From Zavarzinia aquatilis (lineage in GTDB: Bacteria > Pseudomonadota > Alphaproteobacteria > Zavarziniales > Zavarziniaceae), in the NCBI RefSeq assembly GCF_003173035.1, contig NZ_QGLE01000006.1:124578-188577 (forward strand): a DNA stretch of 64,000 nucleotides, written 5' to 3'. Position numbers and translations under genes: made by a program. Below the pieces are notes generated by a model. The model searched no databases. It saw only the letters and a program-made list of their open reading frames with translations, and was not told the DNA's origin. Positions 55,693-62,485 of the stretch are shown here, one piece after another (within the stretch, counting starts at the first letter, position 1; each line of letters begins with the position of its first letter).

Positions 55693-56633
55693 CCGTCATC
55701 GACCTCAACCCGCCGCCCCGGCATTTCCTCGATCTCGACGTCCTCGACAAGGCGACGCTGCGCGGCATCCTCGACCGCGCCAAGGCGCTGAAGACCGCCC
55801 GGCATGGCCTGCCCAAGGGCGTGCCCGACGCCGGCAAGCCGCTCGACGGCCGCATTCTCGCGATGATCTTCGAGAAGCAGTCGACCCGCACCCGCGTCTC
55901 CTTCGACGTCGGGATGCGCCAGCTCGGCGGCCAGACCCTGCTGCTGCTCGGCACCGAGCTGCAGCTGAACCGGGAAGAGACCATCGCCGACACCGCCCGC
56001 GTGCTGTCGCGCTTCGTCGACGCCATCATGCTGCGCACCTCGGCCCATACCAATCTGACCGAGATGGCCGAGGCGGCGACGGTGCCGGTGATCAACGGCC
56101 TGACCCGCTGGTCGCATCCGTGCCAGATCATGGCCGACATCATGACCTATGAGGAGCATCGCGGCCCGGTGGCCGGGCGCACCTTCACCTGGCTTGGCGA
56201 CGGCAACAATGTCGCGCGCAGCTTCATCCATGCCGCCGCGCGCTTCGATTTCGCCCTCCGCCTCGCCTGTCCCGACGAACTGGCCCCGCCGAAGGAAATC
56301 CTCGACTGGGCCAAGGCGGAAGGCGCGAAGATCGAGCTGACGACCGACGCCGACGCGGCTGCCGAAGGCGCGGACGCGATCATCACCGATACCTGGGTCT
56401 CGATGGGCGACACCGAGGCGGAGCGCCGGCACAATCTGCTGGCGCCCTACCGGGTCGATACCCGGCGCATGGGCCTTGCGGCCAAGGACGCGGTGTTCCT
56501 GCACTGCCTGCCCGCCCACCGGGGCGAGGAAGTGACCTCGGACGTCATCGACGGCCCGCAGTCCATCGTCTGGGACGAGGCGGAAAACCGCCTGCACGCC
56601 CAGAAGGGCATCCTCACCTGGTGCCTCGCCTGA
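55689..56633 (+). CDS. argF: Ornithine carbamoyltransferase
   Basis: 314 residues. Carbamoyl-phosphate motif [14 protein letters not shown] near residue 62, [20 protein letters not shown] with HPCQIMAD, ornithine loop DTWVSMGD and [15 protein letters not shown] near the end. Converts ornithine plus carbamoyl phosphate to citrulline. Length normal. The ATG overlaps the argD stop. It is followed by hslO after about 55 bases, another common alphaproteobacterial neighbour. Confidence 0.97.
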   Translation: MTVIDLNPPPRHFLDLDVLDKATLRGILDRAKALKTARHGLPKGVPDAGKPLDGRILAMIFEKQSTRTRVSFDVGMRQLGGQTLLLLGTELQLNREETIADTARVLSRFVDAIMLRTSAHTNLTEMAEAATVPVINGLTRWSHPCQIMADIMTYEEHRGPVAGRTFTWLGDGNNVARSFIHAAARFDFALRLACPDELAPPKEILDWAKAEGAKIELTTDADAAAEGADAIITDTWVSMGDTEAERRHNLLAPYRVDTRRMGLAAKDAVFLHCLPAHRGEEVTSDVIDGPQSIVWDEAENRLHAQKGILTWCLA

Positions 56634-56688
56634 TGAAACGCGGGCGCGCGTGCCGCCGCGCCGCGCCCCGCGACCGGAACCGCATGTG

Positions 56689-57600
56689 ATGAGTACCGAC
56701 ACCAAGGCGCAGGACATCGTCCTGCCGTTCCAGATCGACAGTCTCGATGTCCGTGGCCGCATCCTGCGCCTCGGCCCGGTGCTCGACACGGTGCTGGGCA
56801 AGCACGATTACCCGGACGCGGTCTCGGTCCAGCTGGCGCAGCTGATCCTGACCGTCACGCTGCTGGGCAATTCGGTGAAATTCGACGGCACCTTCACCGC
56901 CCAGACCAAGAGCGACGGGCCGCTGTCGATGATGGTCGCCGATTTCGTCACCCCCGGCACGGTGCGCGGCTTCGCCCAGTTCGACCGGGCGGCGGTCGAG
57001 GCGCTGGGGCCTTCGCCCAACTTCGCCGCCCTCGTGGGCAAGGGCTATCTCGCCATGACCCTCGACCAGGGGCCGGAGACCGACCGTTATCAGGGCATCG
57101 TCGCCCTCGACGGGCCCGACCTCGCCGCCTGCGCCGAGAGCTATTTCCGCGATTCCGAACAGATCCCCACGACAGTCCGCCTCGCCGCGCGCAAGTCGCC
57201 CGGCGGCTGGCACGCCGGCGGCCTGATGATCCAGCATCTGCCCCACGGCAGCGCCGGCCCGCGCAGCGACGGCACCGGCCATCTGCCCGACCGGACCGAC
57301 GAGGATCACTGGAGCAACGCCCGGGCCAAGGCGATGACCGCGACGGCCGAGGAACTGGTGGAGCCGTCGCTGCGGCCCGAGGAGCTGGCCTGGCGGCTCT
57401 ACCATGAGGACGAGGTGCGGGTTTACCCCACCCTGCACATCGCCTTCGGCTGCCGCTGCTCGCGCGAGCGGATATCGACCATGCTCGCCCGATTTTCGCC
57501 CGAAGACCGTGCGCATATGGCGGTCGACGGCCGGATCGGCGTCACCTGCGAATTCTGCAACACGACCTATGATTTCGATCCGCAAGCGATCGAGCCGTAA
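56689..57600 (+). CDS. hslO: Hsp33 redox-regulated chaperone
   Basis: 303 residues. N-terminal Hsp33 domain (IVLPFQIDSLDVRGRILRLG, HDYPDAVSVQLAQLILTVTL), a flexible linker and a C-terminal redox switch: GCRCSRERI and then CEFCNTTYDF, i.e. the CxC-x(n)-CxxC zinc site intact. In oxidative stress the zinc is released and the chaperone unfolds to hold clients. I start at the second of two adjacent ATG/GTG options (MSTDTKAQD), after a GC-rich open stretch lacking similarity. A lipoprotein gene follows 10 bases after the stop. Confidence 0.94.
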   Translation: MSTDTKAQDIVLPFQIDSLDVRGRILRLGPVLDTVLGKHDYPDAVSVQLAQLILTVTLLGNSVKFDGTFTAQTKSDGPLSMMVADFVTPGTVRGFAQFDRAAVEALGPSPNFAALVGKGYLAMTLDQGPETDRYQGIVALDGPDLAACAESYFRDSEQIPTTVRLAARKSPGGWHAGGLMIQHLPHGSAGPRSDGTGHLPDRTDEDHWSNARAKAMTATAEELVEPSLRPEELAWRLYHEDEVRVYPTLHIAFGCRCSRERISTMLARFSPEDRAHMAVDGRIGVTCEFCNTTYDFDPQAIEP

Positions 57601-57610
57601 GGAGCAAGCC

Positions 57611-58198
57611 ATGCTGTCGCGCCGCGAGTTGCTGATCGCCCTGCCGCTGACCGGCCTTGTCGGCGCCTGCGCCAGCAAGGACCCGGCGCCCAGCTTTCCC
57701 GCCTTCAGCTTCGCGGGGGCGCCGCTGCTGTTCAATGTCGCCGACATCGCGACGGAAAACACCTTCAGCCCGCTGGGCACCGGCCATGTCGAGGCGGATT
57801 TCGACGTCTCGCCCCAGGTCGCCTTCGAGAACTGGATGGGCGACAGGGTGCAGGCCGCGGGCAGCAACGGCCATATGACCGTGACCCTGCTCGACGCTTC
57901 GGCGGTCGAGGAATATCTGCCGGTGACGACCGGCATCGAAGGTGCCTTCCGCAGCGAACAGGGCCGCAAGGTCACGGCCCGCCTGTCGGCGCGCTTCCGC
58001 GCCAAGGTGACCAACGGCGAGTCCGGGTCCGAGGCGGAATCGACCATCACCGCCGAATATTTCGCCACCATGGCCAAGGACGTCAGCTTCACCGAGCGGC
58101 GCCAGGCGCTCTATGCCATCTCGCGCGAGCTGATCAACGAGTTCGATGCCCGCGCCATGGCGGCTCTCCGCCGCGACATGCGCGCCTTCCTCGGCTGA
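57611..58198 (+). CDS. Putative lipoprotein of unknown function
   Basis: 195 residues. Signal LSRRELLIALPLTGLVGAC, where ELLIALPLTGLVGAC is a plausible lipobox end with Cys as residue 21; the RR could also suggest a Tat-like start, but the hydrophobic core is Sec-like. The mature part includes FSFAGAPLLFNVADIATENT, FENWMGDRVQAAGSNGHMTV and a helical RRQALYAISRELINEFDAR. I do not recognise a named family. Shine-Dalgarno GGAGCAAG precedes the ATG 10 bases after hslO, so the two probably share a message. Confidence 0.7.
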   Translation: MLSRRELLIALPLTGLVGACASKDPAPSFPAFSFAGAPLLFNVADIATENTFSPLGTGHVEADFDVSPQVAFENWMGDRVQAAGSNGHMTVTLLDASAVEEYLPVTTGIEGAFRSEQGRKVTARLSARFRAKVTNGESGSEAESTITAEYFATMAKDVSFTERRQALYAISRELINEFDARAMAALRRDMRAFLG

Positions 58199-58353
58199 TC
58201 TTTCGTCAATCATCCAAAATCAATGGTTGTGTGCACCGGGTCAATCATTCCATAAAATGAATCTTTGGATTGTGGTTGATAAGAAAAAACACTCGCCCCA
58301 TAGTTTTATCGCCAGGCGCCATTCAGGGCGTTCGGCGAAAAAAATTGGGGGAA

Positions 58354-59955
58354 ATGATGGCTCACCACGGTTGGGTCGCGGTCGATCCGGGGATGTTGCA
58401 GAAGGCCTATCGTTCGCCCTTTGGCCGGCTGTTCCCGGCCAGGTCGCATCAATACAACAGCCATGCCATCTCCCTGCTCGCGGGCGCCCTCGGCCCCCTG
58501 CAGGCGGGTGGCTTTCCATCGAAGCAAGCGGGCACCGGCCTCGCGGCCGGTTTCACGTTCCTGGGGCAATTCATCGACCACGACCTGACGGAATTCCGGG
58601 TCGTCACACCCGAACTCGCCTTTCTCGAGCAGAATCCCATCATCGGTCAGCGGCAACAGGTCTTGCAGGACGGCGGGTTGACGTCGACCAACGGCCGCAC
58701 CGGCAGTCTTGACCTCGACTCCGTTTACGGTCTGCTGGGAGGGCCCGACGGCGCCCTGTTCGACGAGAAGGGCTATTTCAAGCTGCGTGAGCATAATGGT
58801 GTTCCGGTCGACATCGAACGGCTGACGGACTATCGCGACGGTCGGCGCATCGCAGATCCGCGCAATGACGAGAACAAGATAATTGTTCAGCTTCATGTCC
58901 TGTTCGAGCGCCTGCACAACAAGCTTCACGTTCCCCCCACCACCGACACGCTTGAAGACAGGGTCGCGTCGATCAAGGCCACGAGGGCCAAGGTCGTGCG
59001 TGTTTTCCGCCAGATCGTGGTGAAGGACTATCTGCCGCGTGTCGCCAATCCCGATATCATCCAGGACGTCTGGAGTAAGCTGCAGGAAGGAAAGACCTTC
59101 TACCAGAAAATGAACCGGGACGTTCGCAACGCCCTCGTACCCCGGCTGGAGCTGGCAGGTGGCAAGGATGTAACCGGGTTCGATCTTCGCGACGTCACCG
59201 CGATGCCAGTGGAATTCGCGCACGCGGTGTTCCGTCTCGGTCATTCCCAGCTTCGCGACTCGTACAAGCTGACGGGGAGCAAAGGCCTGCGCCTGTTCAA
59301 TACGATGACGTCCGGCAATGCGCCGCAGGATCCCCGCGATCTGCGCGGTAACGCGAAAATAGACGACGATATCGTCATCGACTGGAAATTTTTCTTTGGC
59401 TTGCGGGATCACGATGGCGGCGAGGCTCAATCGGGCGAGCCGCTCGACGCCAATCTGCCGGCGAGCATCTTCCGCCTCCCGCCGCCCAGTATCGGTGAGC
59501 CTCCGATTTCCCTGGCCGAGCGAAACATCCGGCGCGGCGTGGACTTCGGCCTGCCCAGCGGTCAGGAGGTCGCTTACGCGCTACGCAGCACCTATGGCGC
59601 GGGTATTGCTGTTCTCTCGCCCGATCAGGTCCTGCCCATCGGGACTGTCGCCGAATATCCGGAAATCCGCGATATCGACGCGGGCTTCGCCGTCGATACC
59701 CCCCTGTGGCTTTACATCCTGCGCGAGGCTTCGGAGCAGGCGCCAACAGCAAGCCATCTCGGGCATGTGGGCAGCTATATCGTGGCCGAAACGATCCTTG
59801 GCTCGCTCTACAACTCTCCCGACTTCGACCTGGCCCCCCTGATGACCAATTATGGGGTACCGGCCGACAGTTCGGCGCCGTCGGCGCCTGCGAAATGGGA
59901 AGACATCTTCCACATGACGCAGATGCTTGGTTTCCTGGCGATCTCGGGCTTTTGA
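58354..59955 (+). CDS. Animal-type heme peroxidase (peroxidase-cyclooxygenase superfamily)
   Basis: 533 residues. The distal His lies in FLGQFIDHDLTEF (residue 76), the catalytic Arg in IADPRNDENKII (about 170) with VQLHVLFERLHNKLH following, and the proximal His in FAHAVFRLGHSQLRDSY (about 297). LDLDSVYGLLGG marks the calcium-loop region. These positions match the catalytic core of myeloperoxidase-type and dual-oxidase proteins, here a single bare domain with no signal peptide. No dockerin, cadherin or adhesion repeats are attached. Upstream sequence (58199-58353) is A+T-rich. Substrate and partner unknown; bromide/phenol oxidation is a family possibility. Confidence 0.88.
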   Translation: MMAHHGWVAVDPGMLQKAYRSPFGRLFPARSHQYNSHAISLLAGALGPLQAGGFPSKQAGTGLAAGFTFLGQFIDHDLTEFRVVTPELAFLEQNPIIGQRQQVLQDGGLTSTNGRTGSLDLDSVYGLLGGPDGALFDEKGYFKLREHNGVPVDIERLTDYRDGRRIADPRNDENKIIVQLHVLFERLHNKLHVPPTTDTLEDRVASIKATRAKVVRVFRQIVVKDYLPRVANPDIIQDVWSKLQEGKTFYQKMNRDVRNALVPRLELAGGKDVTGFDLRDVTAMPVEFAHAVFRLGHSQLRDSYKLTGSKGLRLFNTMTSGNAPQDPRDLRGNAKIDDDIVIDWKFFFGLRDHDGGEAQSGEPLDANLPASIFRLPPPSIGEPPISLAERNIRRGVDFGLPSGQEVAYALRSTYGAGIAVLSPDQVLPIGTVAEYPEIRDIDAGFAVDTPLWLYILREASEQAPTASHLGHVGSYIVAETILGSLYNSPDFDLAPLMTNYGVPADSSAPSAPAKWEDIFHMTQMLGFLAISGF

Positions 59956-59965
59956 AGGCCGAATA

Positions 59966-61348
59966 TCACAGCGCGGCGGCCGCGACCTCCAGCCGGTCGC
60001 GGCCGGCCGCCTTGGCGGCATAGAGTGCGCCGTCCGCGGCCCGGATCAGGCTGTCCGGGGTCGCATCCGGCCCGCCGCCGGCCACGCCGATGCTGACCGT
60101 GACGATCCCGCCAGCCGGACTGTCCTCATGCACGATGGCGAGACCTCGAGTGGCGTCGAGCAGGCGGCGCGCGGCGGCGATGGTCCCTTCCGCGCTGGTA
60201 TCGGGCAGGATGACGGCGAATTCCTCGCCGCCATAGCGGGCGGCCACGTCGCCGGGGCGCCGCGCGATGGACTGGATCGCGGCGCCGATCTGGCGCAGGC
60301 ATTCGTCGCCCTGCTGATGGCCGTGGCGGTCGTTGAAACGCTTGAAGTGATCGACGTCGATCAGCAGCAGCGCGGTTTCGCCGCCCCGCCGCCGGGCGAG
60401 GCGCAGCACGGCGTCGAGCTGGCGGTTGAAATGTCGGCGGTTATAGAGGCCCGTCAGTTCGTCCACGGTCGCCTGGGTTTCCAGCCGGGCGTTCAGGCGG
60501 ATGATGCGAGCGTGCAGCCTGGTCAATTCGCGGAAATAAACCGCCAGCACCGACAGGGCCGAGAGAATGCTGAGGCCCCGCGCGGCATACCAGCCGAGGG
60601 TATAGCGCGCCCCCGAATGCAGGGTCAGCAGTGAATCGGACAGCGACGCGAGCATGGCAAGACCAAGGCCGAGGCCGATCATGGTCCGCCCGCGCATGAC
60701 GAACACGACGGCGATCAGGGCCGCGCCGTTAAGCAGCAGCACGGCGATGCCGGACGGCCGATACCACAGGTCGGCGAAACTGCCGCCGTCGGCGATGATC
60801 GGCGGCAGCATGGTCTGGCCGCCCGTGACCAGCCACAGCAAGATGCCGACAACGACGAAAATGCCGCCGGAGGCAGCGACATTGTGCCATGTGCCGAGGG
60901 TGACGACCCGCTCCCGCCGCCGGTCGCACCAGCCCAGGATCATCGCCGCCAGGATCAGGCCGGGAAAGCCGCCGTGCCACAACACCCAGAGCCAGATCGC
61001 GCTCTGCGGCCCGGCACCGAGGAGGCCGTGCGGCGCGAGCACGCCCGGAAACACCAGCATCTGCGCCGTCGCGATGGCAGCGACGTAGAGATAGGCCAGT
61101 CCCATCACCAACAGATAGCGGCGCCGGGCGAAGGGCACATGGGTCAGGATGATGAAACCGGTCTGCAGGTTGATGACGATCACCGCCATGCCATAGGCAG
61201 GCAGAAAGGCCGGCATCTCGGGCAGGGGCCGGTCGGCGTCGATAAAGGCCAGCGTCGCCGTCAGCGCGAGCAGCAGCGCCGCCGTGCCGATCACCCAGAG
61301 ATGACGAGGGGCCGCCCCTTCCGCCAGCAGAATGTCACGTCCCGGCAT
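59966..61348 (-). CDS. Diguanylate cyclase with N-terminal membrane sensor
   Basis: 460 residues. N-terminal half holds about eight membrane segments (MASE-like integral sensor: VIGTAALLLALTATLAFID, YLLVMGLAYLYVAAIATAQ and others). The C-terminal GGDEF domain reads LTGLYNRRHFNRQLD, LIDVDHFKRFNDRHGHQQGD and ARYGGEEFAVILPD, with an intact GGEEF site and an RPGD inhibitory I-site five residues upstream. It should make c-di-GMP with product inhibition. A GAGGG Shine-Dalgarno precedes the ATG. Converges on the peroxidase gene with 10 bases between stops. Confidence 0.93.
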   Translation of the reverse strand: MPGRDILLAEGAAPRHLWVIGTAALLLALTATLAFIDADRPLPEMPAFLPAYGMAVIVINLQTGFIILTHVPFARRRYLLVMGLAYLYVAAIATAQMLVFPGVLAPHGLLGAGPQSAIWLWVLWHGGFPGLILAAMILGWCDRRRERVVTLGTWHNVAASGGIFVVVGILLWLVTGGQTMLPPIIADGGSFADLWYRPSGIAVLLLNGAALIAVVFVMRGRTMIGLGLGLAMLASLSDSLLTLHSGARYTLGWYAARGLSILSALSVLAVYFRELTRLHARIIRLNARLETQATVDELTGLYNRRHFNRQLDAVLRLARRRGGETALLLIDVDHFKRFNDRHGHQQGDECLRQIGAAIQSIARRPGDVAARYGGEEFAVILPDTSAEGTIAAARRLLDATRGLAIVHEDSPAGGIVTVSIGVAGGGPDATPDSLIRAADGALYAAKAAGRDRLEVAAAAL

Positions 61349-61411
61349 GATCCCTCTTTTCCCGGGGCATGATGCAACAAGGCAAGCGTCATGGCCAGAG
61401 ACCGTGCTGCC

Positions 61412-61618
61412 TCAGGGTTGGCCATGGGCGATCCGGCAATCGCCGACGCTACGCGCGCCCGTCTCGCTCTCGCAGCTGCGGTCGCAGCCGACGTCGCTCC
61501 GGCACAGGCTCTCGAGGCTGGCGCGGCCAGCCGCGCGCCAATCGTAGCTCTCGCAGGCCGACAGGGCGCCGCATAGCGCCGTCAGGCACGCCAGTCTCGA
61601 CATCCAACGCATATTCAT
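61412..61618 (-). CDS. Very small putative lipoprotein
   Basis: 68 residues, too short to appear among the larger frames on its own: MNMRWMSRLACLTALCGALS then ACESYDWRAAGRASLESLC. ALCGALSAC is a lipobox; five further cysteines follow (SLCRSDVGCDRSC and DCRIAH). The ATG lies after GGAGGAAGAGG and its start overlaps the last four bases of the XRE gene, so it should be translated from the same message. Third gene of a DUF2975-XRE-lipoprotein operon. Confidence 0.6.
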   Translation of the reverse strand: MNMRWMSRLACLTALCGALSACESYDWRAAGRASLESLCRSDVGCDRSCESETGARSVGDCRIAHGQP

Positions 61619-61830
61619 GCCTCTTCCTCCGACACGGTCTGCAGCAGATCGCCCGGTGTGCAGCCGAGCTGGCGGCACAGGGCGTCCAGCGTCTCGAAAC
61701 GGATGCCCTTCACCTTGCCCTGTTTCAGCAGGGACAGATTGGCCTCGGTGATGCCGATGGCGGCGGCGAGATCCTTGGACTTCACCTTTTTCTCCGCCAT
61801 CACGCGGCCGAGGGTGACGCGGATCGCCAT
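61615..61830 (-). CDS. Small XRE-family (YozG-like) transcriptional regulator
   Basis: 71 residues, essentially one Cro/CI-type domain: IRVTLGRVMAEKKVKSKDLA, AAIGITEANLSLLKQGKVKG, IRFETLDALCRQLGCTPGDL. This compact form is typical of regulators found beside DUF2975 membrane genes. The ATG overlaps the DUF2975 stop by one base (TGATG) and the end overlaps the small lipoprotein start. Candidate operator half-sites TTATCG lie upstream of the operon. Confidence 0.88.
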   Translation of the reverse strand: MAIRVTLGRVMAEKKVKSKDLAAAIGITEANLSLLKQGKVKGIRFETLDALCRQLGCTPGDLLQTVSEEEA

Positions 61831-62393
61831 CAGACGAACTGGGCGTTTTCTTCCGCCGCCCGCGCGCCCTCGGCCATGATCGCGCCGACGATCCAGGCCC
61901 CGCCCGCGACGAGGAGGGCGACGAGCTGATTGCTGTCGAGCCCAATGGCGAGCTGCCGCTGCCCGGCCGGCATCCCCAGCGTGAACAGCACGGAAAGCAC
62001 CGGCGTTGCCACGAAGGAGGCGACCACGGCGGCCGCGATCCAGGCGCCGAAGCGGCTGAAGTGGCGGGCGTTCTCGCGGGTCAGGGCCTGCCCGCGCGCG
62101 AAATTGGCGAAGCAGCGATGAAGATGGTGCAGCCCGACGACGAGCAGCACGACGGACACCAGCGCGACCCCGACCCCGGCATGGCGCTGCCACGGTTCGA
62201 CCGTCGCCGGATCGAAAGTGGCGACCGCCACCCACGGCACTTTGGCGATGGTCAGAAGATCGAAGGCGGGGGCCAGTTCGCCATAAAGCACGACGGCAAG
62301 CGGCAACAGGATCATAACAGCCCTGGTCAGGGCTGCGAGTACGGCCGAACGGCGGCGCAGCCGCACGAAATCGACGATGTCCTGATCGGTCAT
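61830..62393 (-). CDS. DUF2975 membrane protein
   Basis: 187 residues with four membrane spans: LTRAVMILLPLAVVLYGELA, GVGVALVSVVLLVVGLHHLH, WIAAAVVASFVATPVLSVLF and LVALLVAGGAWIVGAIMAEG. FANFARGQALTRENARHFSR between spans two and three is the hallmark of DUF2975, almost always followed by a tiny XRE gene as here. Function unknown. The ATG follows GGGAGAATTCTC; that Shine-Dalgarno is the right arm of a 9-bp hairpin, suggesting translational control. First gene of a three-gene operon. Confidence 0.88.
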   Translation of the reverse strand: MTDQDIVDFVRLRRRSAVLAALTRAVMILLPLAVVLYGELAPAFDLLTIAKVPWVAVATFDPATVEPWQRHAGVGVALVSVVLLVVGLHHLHRCFANFARGQALTRENARHFSRFGAWIAAAVVASFVATPVLSVLFTLGMPAGQRQLAIGLDSNQLVALLVAGGAWIVGAIMAEGARAAEENAQFV

Positions 62394-62397
62394 GAGA

Positions 62398-62427
62398 ATT
62401 CTCCCGCCGCGATGACGACGGGAGAAT
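62398..62427 (-). promoter_or_regulatory. Hairpin covering the Shine-Dalgarno of the DUF2975 operon
   Basis: ATTCTCCCG and CGGGAGAAT pair perfectly over 9 bp with a 12-nt loop. On the minus-strand message the arm nearest the start holds GGGAG, the ribosome site of the DUF2975 gene, so folding would hide it. Confidence 0.55.
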
Positions 62428-62436
62428 GGCACAAAA

Positions 62437-62463
62437 TTATCGAACTACGATAAAAAATTATCG
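62437..62463. promoter_or_regulatory. TTATCG half-site cluster, candidate XRE operator
   Basis: TTATCG-N5-CGATAA at 62437-62453 and a third TTATCG at 62458-62463, in the A+T-rich gap between the DUF2975 operon and the DUF262 gene. A likely site for the operon's own small XRE protein. GATAAT on the minus strand overlaps it and may be the -10 element. Confidence 0.5.
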
Positions 62464-62485
62464 CTACACAGCAATAATTTATCCA

